Source: Irineochytrium annulatum (lineage: Eukaryota; Chytridiomycota; Chytridiomycetes; Chytridiales; Chytridiaceae). Taken from it: a DNA stretch of 34,582 bases. The notes beneath the pieces are model-generated. The model had not been told where the DNA came from and searched no databases. It worked only from the letters and a program-made list of their open reading frames with translations. Numbering within the stretch: the first letter of the stretch is position 1; each line of letters starts with the position of its first letter. A program made the translations under genes and the position numbers. Positions 10,161 to 20,868 of this stretch are shown piece after piece. The DNA is taken from NCBI GenBank assembly GCA_027600665.1, contig JADGJL010000182.1:1-34582 (forward strand). The letters are read 5' to 3'.

Positions 10161-10993
10161 TCGGGGGAGAGGACGATGATGACGACGGCGGGGACGAGGA
10201 GCCAGACGAGGACGACGAGGAGGTCGTGACGCCCAAAAAGCGTGGGGCCAAGTCTGCACCGTCTTCCGCCGGCTCTAAGAAGGCAAAGAAGGAAACGACC
10301 GCGGCAGCTGAGGGCAAGGTCCTGATCGGCGCCGAGACGCTCCCCTTCCTTCGCGACCTCGCCGACCACTCCAACGACCGCGACTGGTTTCACGCCAACG
10401 GCTCCCGCTGGCAAGAAGTTCGATCCGATTTTGAGATTTTTGTCGACTACCTTAAAGACCGCGTTCGCGCGCTCGACCCCGGTTTGCCAAACGAGGACGC
10501 CAGGAACTGCGTCTTCCGCATTAACCGGGACGTAAGGTTCTACCCGGGTCCCCTGTACAAGACGAGCATGGCGTGCTCGTTCCCGAAAAGGGTGTTCCCG
10601 CCAACGCATCCCGCCTGCTTCTACCTCAAGATCGAGCCGGGGAAAAGTTGGATCGGCGGGGGGATGTATGACATACCGTCGGGAAAGCTGGCGGCCATTC
10701 GCAGCGCGATCGACGCGGATAAAGGGGCGGGTATGAAGGCCGTGTTGGAGAAGGAGAGTTTCAAAAAGGTGTTTGGAAAGGATCCGTGGCAATGGAACGA
10801 GAGCCTGAAGACGGCGCCGAAGGGGTACAAAAAGGATCACGAGGCTATTAAGTTGCTGAGGCTTAAAAGTTATGGGATCAGGCGGAATGTCGATGACGAT
10901 GTCGTTACATCGGAAGGGTTCATGGATGTTGTTATGGTGACGTGGACCGAGCTGTTGCCGTGGATTCAGCTGCTGAATTCTTACGCCAGCTGA
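9917..10993 (+). CDS. DUF2461 family protein with acidic N-terminal extension
   Basis: This is a single-exon gene of 358 residues. The C-terminal half, from about residue 140, is the DUF2461 (TIGR02453) domain. It has FLRDLADHSNDRDWFHANGS, the RINRDVRF segment, GPLYKT, and the YLKIEPGKSWIGGGM strand typical of this family. The biochemical function of the family is not established. The N-terminal 130 residues are low complexity: a basic Ser/Arg/Lys stretch, then long Asp/Glu runs with few other residues, then a Lys-rich patch (PKKRG, KKAKK) that could be a nuclear localisation signal. The ATG at 9917 is preferred over an earlier in-frame start because the protein homology shared with the second copy at about 20914 begins right here. 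Its promoter contains the relic of a divergent UXT start. I am sure of the domain; the function is unknown. Confidence 0.88.
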   Translation: MPVSKPSKKAQVLSVREVRRASGRVKSSRTAGAAPAAEGDAGVFPGAVEESDDAGEPSSEDEDDEENQAYVAEDDEDDDDEVGGEDDDDDGGDEEPDEDDEEVVTPKKRGAKSAPSSAGSKKAKKETTAAAEGKVLIGAETLPFLRDLADHSNDRDWFHANGSRWQEVRSDFEIFVDYLKDRVRALDPGLPNEDARNCVFRINRDVRFYPGPLYKTSMACSFPKRVFPPTHPACFYLKIEPGKSWIGGGMYDIPSGKLAAIRSAIDADKGAGMKAVLEKESFKKVFGKDPWQWNESLKTAPKGYKKDHEAIKLLRLKSYGIRRNVDDDVVTSEGFMDVVMVTWTELLPWIQLLNSYAS

Positions 10994-11427
10994 TTTTGCT
11001 TGCTTTGGTGTCGTGTATAGGAGCTTTACCTTTTTTTTTCTTCTTAATTTATGCGCGATTTTTTGTAGAGTTTGATATGCCATGGTCTTTGCCAGTTTTG
11101 CACCTTCTCTTTTGAGCGCGTTTTTGAAGAAGCGACCACCTAAATATGAATATCTATTATTTTTTGTTTGAATTGCACAATGCTGGGGGCCATGTGGGCG
11201 GTCGAAATCGGAAGAAGGGTAAGTCTGTCCTTACGGCTCACTGGCGTAGTGTTTTGTAAGCATTTCAAATACACTGCAATCCAGGATTAACTTTGAATAC
11301 TTTCTATTGAATATGTGATGGATTTATTGTATAGTATGCCTTTGGAAACAAATAGATGCATGTTGACAAGACTGAAAAAAATGATGAAGATTCAGGGTTG
11401 TTGAGCCACTAACAAGGGTATATTATA
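10994..11427. other. Convergent intergenic region (DUF2461 / mpe1 3' ends)
   Basis: This AT-rich spacer lies between two genes that end toward each other. It should hold both 3' untranslated regions. I see no gene. An AATAAA-like signal for mpe1 lies at 11323-11328 on the minus strand. Confidence 0.5.
11323..11328 (-). terminator. Polyadenylation-type signal for mpe1
   Basis: The minus strand reads AATAAA about 100 nt past the mpe1 stop. Position and sequence fit a positioning element for 3' end cleavage. The motif is short and could occur by chance. Confidence 0.4.
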
Positions 11428-14415
11428 TCACTTCTTCATAGGCGGCCCACCACCAATCTCGATCACGTCATAGTCCCTCTGCTTCCTCTTCCCATCGTCC
11501 CGCCTCATCATCATCATCGGCCGCTGACCACCCTGATACTGCATCCCCATCCCGCCCCCGCCCATCCCGTTCATCCCGTTCATCCCGTTCATCCCACTCA
11601 TCCCGGTCATCCCGTTCATCCCGTTCATCATGCCGTGGTTCATCATCCCGTTGCCTATTCCGTTCCCATACGCAAATAACTGCTGCTGCTGGTTGCCATG
11701 GAACATCCCCTGGTTCATGCCCGCGTTCATATAATCCATCTGCGGATGCTGAAAGGCGTTTGGGAAGCCGTAACCCATTTGTCCTGACACAAAACGAGTT
11801 AAGTCTAGTCAAGAACGGAGATCAGAGAAGAGAAACTCACCATTCATACCGTTATCCATAAAACCGTTGCCATTAAACCCCTGGTTGAATCCCTGCCGGT
11901 TCTGGAACGGCCGCCCTTGGTGATGTCCGCCTCGCCCTCCCCTGGCCCCGCCGCCAACATTCCCGTGACCTTGTGGACCTTGCGGACCTTGCGGGCCCTG
12001 CGGACCGTCTAGACCTTTCACTATATCACCAGTCGCCTCGCCAGGCGCTCCCGCAACGCCGTTACTTTGTGAAGCCTGCGACCCGTTTGCGGACGCTCCC
12101 ACTGGATTGACCATCTTATACGGCCTCGCCGGCCTGTTCGGCAGCTTCGCCAAGCCGGGCGACTCGCCCCGGGACGGGTTGCTGCTGCCTCCTCCACTCG
12201 CGGCGGGACCCGGTGGCCCCACGCTTGGTGATCGCGAGTTCCTCTTCCCATCTCGACTCTCCGCAGTCGACGGCGCAAGGGTAGGTGTCGAAGTGTGCGG
12301 CACGGGGCTGGCGCCCGCAGAAGGTGTTGCGCCGTCAGCCTTCTTTCCACCGCCGCCGGAGCCTCCGCGCGCGAACTCCAACAGATGCTTCTGGATGGCC
12401 TCCCGTAAGGGCTTGTCGGGTGCTAGCTGGTTCGGGAAGCAGTCCTTGTTGCAAGCTGGGCATTTGAAACGCTTCGAGTGGTCTTCGTTGTCGAGGAGAA
12501 ATTGAAGGATACCTATTGACCTTGTTATATCATGGTTTCTTTTTTTTTAAAAGGGGTGGAGGGGTATGCACTAGGCTTACATTCATCGCAAAATCGAGTC
12601 TGACAGCATGGGACCGAAACGGCGTCCCTCATGTTCTTCTTGCACTGCGGGCATTTATACTCGGGCAGAACGGGCGCGAGCTCGTACAAATCTCCCACGC
12701 TAAAATTTGCCGCGGCTTTCGGTGCGAGCTTCTCCCATTCGGCACTATTAGGTACTGCGACAACAACTTTCCCGTCCTGCGTCACCATGGCGCCGCCACT
12801 GACGGAAGTCTTGTCCTCGACGTCCTTGAGGAACATGCGTGGGATGCCGGTCGCGCGCTTTACAGGGACATCGTACTGCGAGTCGCCGAGGGTCGGGCAT
12901 TGGTTGATGAAGTGGCCTAAAGCGTTGACCAAGAAGTTAGTATGGTGTCTAGCGGATGATAGCTTCACATCGTACCTTTCTTCGCACATCGATAGCAGAT
13001 GTAACCGGGCGGCGGTGAATGTGTCGCCATATATTGTCCACCTCCGTAACCCCCCTTGTAGTCCCCCTGGAACCCTTCCGCGGGCTCTGCACCTCCGGCA
13101 GCCCCTCCAGCAGCGGCTGCGCCTTCGGTTTTAGGCGCTGATGGATTGCCACCCGCGGCGCCCCCACCTCTTCCTCCGCCGGCATGTCCCCCACGACCAC
13201 GGAATCCGCCGCCGTTCCATTGTCGTGCGACGGGCCGTTGTCTGTAGATATCATGGAAAGATTCTGTCAGGGGATTCTTTCGCTAGACAAAGACTTTACA
13301 AGACTTACAATGCCATCTTCTCCTGATCTTGCTGCCACTGCTGATTTTGCGTCTCGAACATTGCCGCAATCCGCTCATCCTCCGTCATGTTCGCAAGGCT
13401 CTTCTCCGTCTTTGTGTTCGGGGCGGCACTAACAGACGACAAGTAAGAAAACATCCCAAATACAATTTAACCACAAGACTCACCTCGTGGTTGGGTTGTT
13501 AACAAGCACCATGCTTTTCGGCAACGACACAGCTCCGGGACCCGCGGCCCCTCCGCCCCCGCCTCCTCCTGTAGCCGGTCCGACGTTGGTAAGATACCGC
13601 TGCGCTGTCCCTTTGCCAGGTCGTGCGGGCGGTTTCCGACTAACGAGAATGTAGGTGCTACGAGGGATGACGAAATTATCGTCGACGTATTCTGATGTTG
13701 GAAGGTGTATTTTGCAGATTAAAGGAAGGAGAAGAGTTAACATACGAAAGGAGAAAGAAGTGAGAGAGTGGGGAACAAAGAGAAGGAGCAAGAATTGCAG
13801 GCCGTGTACACAACAGAAGGGCATGTGGTCATAAGAGAAGCGGATAACAAACGGCAGCATAGGATGAAGATCCCCTTACATACAAAGAAAGAGGCAACAG
13901 TTAAGATAGAAGATGATATGTATAATGCAAATGCGTAAAAAGTAATTTTCTTTTTCCCCATAAAATATTCACATGGCGGAAGTAGTTTATTCGCGGCTTT
14001 TAACGAACAATCTGCACTAGCCCACGCCCCAAAGCTTCCTATGATGTACGCTAACTACAGTCGGTCCACTCCACCACACCGAACCTCCGCCATCGCATCG
14101 ACACAACACCTAGAGAATGGGTCCTCTACAGAAGCTCGACCTCCACACTACACCCAACGCCTCTTACCTTCATTCGTTTGAGCATTGTAGATGGCGAGAT
14201 CAAAATCGGTGCCCTTTCCTAGCTTCTTCTTGACGATGATCTCCCGCTTGAGGTCGAAGACGGATATCCCCGTCCCGTCGAACACGGCCTGGTCGAAGTC
14301 CTTCGCGGCCTTGAACTTATAGAAGACGAATGACTGTGGGGAGGGGAGAGGGGAGGGGAGGCGGTGAGATGGAGCTGATCAGATGGGTTGGCGATGGGGT
14401 GGGCTCACTCACCAT
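11428..14415 (-). CDS. mpe1: Mpe1/RBBP6: DWNN, zinc knuckle and RING subunit of the cleavage and polyadenylation factor
   Basis: Mpe1 belongs to the nuclear complex that cleaves and polyadenylates pre-mRNA, and RBBP6 proteins are also RING ubiquitin ligases. The exons (minus strand) are 14415-14413, 14333-14168, 13691-13484, 13428-13309, 13241-12976, 12916-12581, 12512-11841 and 11783-11428, giving 708 residues in frame. The DWNN ubiquitin-like domain occupies about residues 1-78 (MSFVFYKFKAAKDFDQAVF at the start). A CX2CX4HX4C zinc knuckle has Cys248, Cys251, His256 and Cys261. A RING/U-box-like finger uses Cys343, Cys346, Cys358/359, Cys364, Cys367, Cys384 and Cys387. The tail is low complexity, with GPQ triplet repeats and GMN triplet repeats, and ends IGGGPPMKK. 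The first coding exon holds only the ATG, followed at once by a GTGAGT donor. The second intron, at 476 nt, is far longer than any other in the window. The domain order is complete, so I am confident. Confidence 0.95.
11563..11640 (-). repeat. 9-nt minisatellite coding GMN-type triplets in mpe1
   Basis: Eight or so nearly perfect copies of a 9-nt unit (CCCGTTCAT on the + strand) lie in tandem inside the last mpe1 exon and encode repeating Gly-Met-Asn triplets, some changed to GMT or GMS. Units of three codons can gain or lose copies without breaking frame, so length variation between strains is likely. Confidence 0.8.
11969..12010 (-). repeat. 9-nt minisatellite coding GPQ triplets in mpe1
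   Basis: Four tandem 9-nt units encode Gly-Pro-Gln repeats, a collagen-like pattern, in the disordered tail of Mpe1. The block is too short to form a collagen helix. It sits between the RING finger and an RGG-like GGARGGRGG patch, which suggests a flexible RNA-binding tail. Confidence 0.75.
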
Positions 14416-15314
14416 GTCGAATTTCTTTGGCTTCGAAATGTCCAATCCCGTCTGACCTCACTGCCTTTTGGTACCTGCCAGCTCCCCGGGGTGCTGCGGC
14501 CCAATATCAACACGCGGACCTTTCGGCGGGTCGACCTCGGGATGCCGGCAATGGATTTGAAATGGGCGACGGGAGGCGGGATACCGGAAGCGGTGTTTTC
14601 ACTGCTGACCATCGCTCGTCATTGAATGTCCTGTGTCGGCCGGCGGCCGAGGAGGTGTCGCCGGAGAGGTGTTGCGGGACACTTAGTTTGGATGCCGCGG
14701 CTGGATTTGGGAGTATGCACTGGCAAACCATCAGGGATTGTACGTCAGACGCCTCATCCAACGCCGCCAGGATGCTTTGGAATGCTTAGGAGATGATCTG
14801 GGCATGAACGCTGCATCAATGGTGGTTGGCGCCGGCGGAAGTCTTGGAGCTAGTACTGGTGGCCGGTTACTTGTTACTTCTATTGTCGAAGCCAATTTGC
14901 TGCAAACAGCTTTACGGCTTCCTTTGCCGAGGGCTTGCATTGCTGTCGTCTCGGATGGGGCGGGAGGGCAATAAAAAGGATGCAACGACAGAATGCATTT
15001 TCGACACGTCATATGCCGTTTAGAAAGAGAGCCTGTCGCTTAAGTGCACCGGATTGGGATTGTTGTTACTGGCGACCGGATTACTTTTATAAGTGGTGGC
15101 TGCGGCGGCTGCGAGGATGTCGTAAGGGTCGTGTTGATAACCAGGTCGAAGGAAGCAGCGATTAGGGAACTTCGTCCTTAACTATGGACTACGATGCGCC
15201 CGTTCAGTAGCAATAGTATTCACCTTCCTTAAGCTCTAATATAGCTTTGTTACTTGATCTTCGTACTATGTATTGCCGACACGGTGCAAATCGGATCCCG
15301 ACTGACAGACAATC
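14416..15314. other. Divergent intergenic region (mpe1 / hul4)
   Basis: About 900 bp separate two divergent start codons and must hold both promoters. Several short open frames on both strands match nothing I recognise and overlap each other. I see no RNA gene or repeat. Confidence 0.45.
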
Positions 15315-18252
15315 ATGGCGACCCAACCGCCCGTGGCCATGGTAAGCTCCCCGTCCCCATCGGCTCCGACCCTCTGGGCTCTGGCCCGGATCGTGACCTC
15401 CCGTACTGATCCTTTCATCCCTACCTGGTCCGTCCGCAGACGACGGGCATGTGCATGTGCTGCGACAACCTACTTCGGTTCCCGGTGACGGTCCAGTGCT
15501 TCCGATGCACCGTTTGCGAGACCGGTACGTTCTTCCTCTGCAGCATGCGACCGGCCTTGTCGTGATATGGCATCCGTGCATGGATCTGATCGTTCGCATT
15601 CAACTTACCCTTCGATCCGATACCCACCCAGTCAACGATCTGGAGACGTACTCGCCATCGGAGGGGAACTCTGGCGAGATCTTAACACTGGAGAGGGTGC
15701 AGGAGCTCGTCGATGCGGCCGCGGCTGGGGATTCGGGTGGTAATGGGCCGGACGGGCAGGATCTGGGCATAACACCACCGACGCCGCCGGAAAAGATCAT
15801 TGGCGATTCGTTTATGAGGTTTGCTACGCTGAATGAGAGTTTCTCGACGCTGCCCCCTGTGAGTTGCTGCTTGTGGGGCCACGTGTGCCGATGTTGGACT
15901 TAACGACGAACGTGGGCACTGACGGTTGCTCTCTTTGTGGATAGGGAGTGCAGCCGACATTGGAGAACCCTGGCGTCTCGTTGGAGCATGTGCGGAAGGC
16001 ATACCATTTGCTGACGAAATCGGTGTGTACACCTTCGGGATGGCATTTCCTTCTGACATCGTTATTAGAAACCTACGGTTGTGAATGCGATGATGTTGTC
16101 AATAAAGGAGCTGCTAAGGCGGCCGGGAAGGTTGGTGCAGGATGGTATGAAGTGTTTACCATCGTATTTCCTGCTCAGACGGCTAATGCGCGTATCCGAC
16201 CTACGTTTCCTCATGATCATCCTCGAGGTACAGTGCCATGCTTTTAATTTGGTGAGGAATGCTAAGCATTCATCAGAACCCCCTCCTCTTCAGCCACTCC
16301 AACACCTCCGAAGCCGCCTTCCACCACAGCATCCTCGCACGCGCCTTCGGTCTCCTCTCATGCCTCCTAAACGACCTACATCACTACGTCGTGAACTGGT
16401 TTGCACGGTATGTTGATCAGTTGTCGATTGCCCGTGCGCGTTTTGATGACTAATTATATGGCTTTCCGTGCGGTTAGACTACCCCTTCCAATCTTCCAAA
16501 AACGCGTCGAACTCGTCAACTACTTTATCACACATCGGATAACTACTCGGGATCGGATGAGGGATCTATATCCGTCAGACTGGGGAATAAAGTCGGCGGC
16601 CCGGGTCATGGCTCTGCTATGTATGCAATCCTGACCTTTTACAAACAAAGCTAACATATAACAGTCGCTGCGAATGGGGAGCGGAAAGAACGGTTGCTGG
16701 TATCAGATTTTTACAACACTGTCGTCGACTACATCGACCTCGTTAAGGATTTTTGGAAATGGCAGGAGGAGCGGTCGGGGTAAGCGACGGGGCGGACTGT
16801 CTCTAGTGAGCGGTTTTAATGTTTTAGTGGCAGGTCCTTCTCGTTTTGTCAATACCCCTTCCTTGTATCTCTCGGCGGCAAGATGCAGGTAAGCAGACGG
16901 TCCCTTTGAATTAGCTATTTACATTCACTACAAGATCATGGAATCCGACGCAAAACGACAAATGACCGAACGCTTCAAGGAAGCCTTCTTCCGCACCGCC
17001 CTCCACGGCCTTCCTACCGATCCCTTCCTCTCCATCAATGTCCGTCGCTCCCACCTCATCAACGACTCCCTCACCCGCCTTCAGGACCGGCATATCGACC
17101 TGAAAAAGAAGCTACGGATAGAGTTTGTCCAGGAAGACGGCGTTGATGCCGGAGGACTGACAAAAGAGTGGTTCCTCCTCCTCGTCCGGGATCTCTTTGA
17201 CCCCCAGTACGGCATGTTCAAGTTTGACGACGATTCCCTGCTCTGCTGGTTCAACGAGGTCACTTTCGAGAACAACGAGGAGTACAGACTCGTCGGAATT
17301 GTTGTCGGCCTCGCCATCTACAACAGCACCATCTTGGACGTCCACTTCCCGCTCGCTTGTTATCGGAAGCTTTTGGGGTATCCAGTGGGATTTGAGGATC
17401 TGAAGGCGCTAAAACCGGCGCTGGCGCGGGGGCTTGAGCAGCTGCTGGAGTACGAGAAGGACGACGTGGAGGCTGTGTTCTGCAGGGACTTTGTTGCGGA
17501 ATATGAAGCATTCGGGGATATCGTCAGGGTCCCGTTGGTGCCGGGTGGGGAAAATATACCCGTCACGCAGGCGAACAAGAGGGAGTTTGTGGATCGGCTG
17601 GCGGCGTGGATTCTGAACGACTCAATCGCGCGGCAGTTCGAGGCGTTTAAGGGAGGGTTTTATTACGTGTGTGGTGGGAATGCGCTGTCGTTGTTCAGGC
17701 CTGAGGAGATTGAGCTCATGGTGCGGGGTGGCACGGAAATAGACGTGCGGGATCTTGAGTCTGTTACCGAGTATGAGGGGTTGGTAGCAAAGTTTTGTGG
17801 GACTTTGGAAACCGTTTGATTGATCTCCTCCACTTCAGGTTCTTAGCGACAGATGCGGCGGTGCGGAATTTCTGGGACATTTTCAACAACTACAACGCGG
17901 ATATGAAGAAGAAACTACTTCTGTTCGTGACGGGGACGGACCGGATACCTGCGACGGGGATTCAGAACATGGCGTTCAAAATCTCGTGCTTGGGCGAGGT
18001 AAGAACAACTCCGCACATGTTTTCGTGGACAACAAAACTGATGCTAGTTTTCTCCTAAGGACTCCGACCAGCTTCCCATCTCGCATACCTGCTTTAACCA
18101 AATCTGCCTTCCGAAATACAAAACCCGGGATCGGATGCAGACGAAACTGGAGAAGGCGATAAACTGGAGGTACGTTAGCACTGCCTTTTTGTCTGTGTGA
18201 AGAAAGGCTGATTGGGAATTCTTTAAACAGTTCGGGCTTCCACGTGAAGTAG
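15315..18252 (+). CDS. hul4: HECT-type E3 ubiquitin ligase, Hul4-like
   Basis: HECT ligases take ubiquitin from an E2 onto a catalytic Cys and then transfer it to substrate. The 13 exons are 15315-15341, 15440-15524, 15632-15858, 15945-16022, 16069-16227, 16277-16407, 16478-16620, 16665-16779, 16834-16888, 16935-17779, 17839-17998, 18060-18169 and 18231-18252, giving 718 residues. A small Cys-rich finger near the N-terminus (CMCC...CFRCTVC, residues about 13-36) is of the type seen at the start of Hul4 proteins. The HECT domain fills about residues 370-718. It includes the EFVQEDGVDAGGLTKEWF strand, the FENNEEYRLVGIVVGLAIYN segment, and SHTCFNQICLPKY with the catalytic Cys686. The donor of intron 10 is GTTGGT, forced by phase and by the conserved sequence on both sides. 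The last coding exon is only 22 nt. The assignment to Hul4 rather than another HECT subfamily rests on the N-terminal finger and overall length. Confidence 0.9.
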
Positions 18253-18373
18253 TTCGTTCAGTATCTCCTCATCTATCCGGGGAAGCTGTGGGGCGGGGCA
18301 GGGACGCGACGATCTTATTACATCAATTCTTCTATTTTATGTTATGTAATGTTGATATCATTCTTGAAATAAC

Positions 18374-18379
18374 AATAAA
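18374..18379 (+). terminator. Polyadenylation-type signal for hul4
   Basis: AATAAA lies about 120 nt past the hul4 stop in an AT-rich stretch and only 80 nt before the next start codon, so the two genes are packed tightly head to tail. Confidence 0.4.
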
Positions 18380-18458
18380 TGTGAATTATAGAAGCTGAAT
18401 CAAGCGAAGAATAGTTTCCAGTTATTTTGTTTGGAATTTGTTGGGCTGAACCGAAACT

Positions 18459-19462
18459 TTGACGAGAATGAATACAATCAGCATGCAGCCATCCCTGGCC
18501 CTCCGTATCCCCACCTGGGCCTCCGGATCCCTGTCCTCGCATTCTTGCAGACGATCGTTCCGCGTTGGCCTCCTTTTCGCCCGCATCATCCCACCCTCCC
18601 GATCTTTTCTCTCCTCCCCCCCTCGGCCCAAAACCCCATACGAAACCCTCGACGTTGCCACCACAGCTACGGCCGCCGAGATTAAGCAGGCCTATTACGC
18701 CAAGGCGAAGGAGCTACATCCGGACACCGTGGCACCCGAGCAACGCGAGGGAGCGCATGAACGGTTCCTGGTCGTGAAAGGCGCATACGAGGTCCTGAGA
18801 GACGCGGGCAGGAGAAGGGACCTGGATTTTGATCTGGGACTGGCAGGGCGTCGGTCGTCGGCGTACCCAAGCTCGGATTTTGGCGCTTGGTCAAGCCCGT
18901 CAGGTACCTCCCGTCCTTTCTGAACTGATAGATGCCAGCTGGCCGTATTAACCTCGTTGTGTGCTGTCGATGAACAGGCTTCCCGGCAGGCCACGAGACA
19001 CGACCGCCACGCAGCTCACGTTCCCGCACATCCCACCAGCAGCCGAACGGCGACCCCTTCAACCCATCCTTCGACCCCGATGCCGTCGCGTTCGATCGGC
19101 GCGAGTATTTGATCACGTGTGCCGTTACCGTGACCCTCATAGGTTCTATCTTGGCATACAACCTCTACGGTCTGTCGCCCGCCGATAAGCTCGCGCGCGA
19201 GCAAGCGGCGCGGGAGGCCGCGGCTTATTGGGTTAGGCCTGTGGTTCCTGCGACAGGGGTTACAGAACGGGCGAGACGGATGGAGGAAAGGCTCCCGATG
19301 GCGCGGAGGAGGACGGAGAAGCCGTTGACGGAGGTTTTGGAGGAGATTCCTGAGGAAGAAGATGGAGAAGGCGGGGTGACCATAGATCCGAGGATTATTG
19401 GGTATATGTCGGCGGCCGTTGCGAGGCAGAAGGACGCGGCAGCGAGTGTGGGGTTTACGTGA
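18459..19462 (+). CDS. Membrane-anchored J-domain (DnaJ-like) protein, probably mitochondrial
   Basis: J-proteins stimulate the ATPase of Hsp70 chaperones. The two exons are 18459-18903 and 18978-19462, giving 309 residues from the first ATG; ATGs at 18468 and 18483 are alternatives. The first 55 residues are rich in Ser, Arg and hydrophobics and lack acids, which fits a mitochondrial targeting sequence. The J domain starts at PYETLDVATTATAAEIKQAY (60-79), and the essential HPD tripeptide is at 87-89. There is no G/F region and no zinc finger, so this is a class C J-protein. A single hydrophobic segment lies at about 192-212, after a basic linker, and about 95 charged residues follow it. The layout resembles yeast Jid1 and animal DNAJC30, both mitochondrial inner-membrane proteins; this parallel is inference from architecture only. 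Confidence 0.85.
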
Positions 19463-20265
19463 TGACGGGAGCGGGATGTTTGCAGTTCATTTAAGGCCCA
19501 CAGCGGTGCTTCCTCGTTCATATCCGACCTGCGTAGTTTCTGCGCTCTTTGTTGCGTGTCGACGAAGATGAGTGGGCCAAGGCTTGAGGACGCCGGCTCC
19601 ATTTTGACATGACATTTTCGAGACGAGGAGGTGGACATGAGGACTATTGAATTGCAAGTGGAAGTACTTTAGAAAGAGGAAGGCAGAGCGCTTCGTGGTT
19701 TCAAGAGGCGTTGGAGTTTGCTATGTTGATGAAATATATGCAAGTTGTAGAAATGCACTTGTTTCTCTCCTTCAAGCGAACGCTGCGATGAACATATTCA
19801 TTATTGCGATATTTACCACAATAGCCGTGCATCTCCCTCCCGTCGTCATCTCCTACGTCTCTCGTATACCAGCAACACATTAACCTGTCCAAGGAAACAG
19901 CAGGATGCTTTTAAATCTTAAGCAGCAGCACGCCAGCAATATCGACAACGCATGAAAAAGCGGAAGAAGAGCGTCGGGTAAGGTCGTATCCGCTTTATCA
20001 CAAAAGAAAAAATCCACCGATAAGGAAGCAAAATATACAGAGGATACAGCTACCACCACACCAAGCGACCAAACCCTCCTGACCTCGCTATGCGCGATTC
20101 GGCGCGCTACGTTGACCAGGAGTGTTCTGTGGAATGTGAATCTGCTCACTGAATATGAGGGACAAAACGGGCGTTGCTTTCACGCGGGTCACATGGTGTC
20201 CCCTAGGTTTGCCAAGGCACCCCTCGTGCTCGCAAACCACAGCGCGTCTCCGATCTTTCCATTCT
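19463..20265. other. Convergent intergenic region (J-protein / UXT)
   Basis: About 800 bp lie between two converging genes. Open frames at 19647-19883 (+) and 19880-20149 (-) are hydrophobic or basic but match no family and have no supporting exon structure. I see no RNA gene. Confidence 0.4.
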
Positions 20266-20868
20266 TTAAGGAAGTCCCTCGCCCATTTGTATCTCGTTCA
20301 CGGCCGCGAGAACAAACTTGATGTGCGCCTTAATCTTCAGCACCCGTTTCGTCGCCTTCTCTGCCCTCCTAAACTCATGTTAGCAGTCCACAAAGGATAC
20401 GCGTCGATTTTGTTGCACTCAACTGCTCCATCAGCTTCTCCTTCTTCGCAATGAAAGCCAACGCCTCTTCCAGCGTCATCTCCAGTTGACAATTGGCGCC
20501 GACCTTGACGTAAATCCTATCCCGCTTCGTTCTGGCAGCGTCAAGTCAAAAAAAAGGTGCCAAACCCCCGTTGAGCTTGTGGAAACCTCACATCTTGGCC
20601 TGCATGTAAAAGTCGCACCCGACGTCCGTGAGGAGCTTGATCTCTCCTGGCGGGTGCGCCTGCATGGCCTCGATTTGGGACCGGAGCTTGAGCCTGTTTT
20701 CAGCGTGTTAGTAGACGCCGAGAGCGAGGAACAAGGAAATAAAGAAAAAAGCACCCACCATTCGGCAATTTCCGCCCAGATAACGTCGCGCGCCTCGAGC
20801 TCGCGGTGGAGATCCGGCTGAAGCCGCTCGGCGATGAAGTCGAGGTAGCGGCTTGTTGCTGTCGCCAT
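20266..20868 (-). CDS. UXT: UXT-like prefoldin-alpha family protein
   Basis: UXT is a small coiled-coil prefoldin-like subunit of the URI/R2TP-associated complex and also a transcription cofactor in animals. The exons are 20868-20759, 20693-20592, 20531-20424 and 20368-20266, giving 140 residues, close to the usual 150. The N-terminal helix begins MATATSRYLDFIAERL and continues to a hinge. GCDFYMQAKI and RIYVKVGANCQLEMTLEEAL form the beta-hairpin region where UXT has its conserved aromatic and Gly residues. The C-terminal helix, with AHIKFVLAAVNEIQ, closes the coiled coil. The third donor is GTTGAG, chosen because it is the only one that keeps the C-terminal helix in frame. The start codon lies within the duplicated block described at 20861-21155. 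Confidence 0.85.

Noticed and set aside
9863..11083. 406-codon minus-strand frame antisense to the DUF2461 gene
   Set aside because: It exists because the sense strand is codon-biased and acidic (GAC/GAG give antisense GTC/CTC); it has no family match, and the sense frame has a clear domain.
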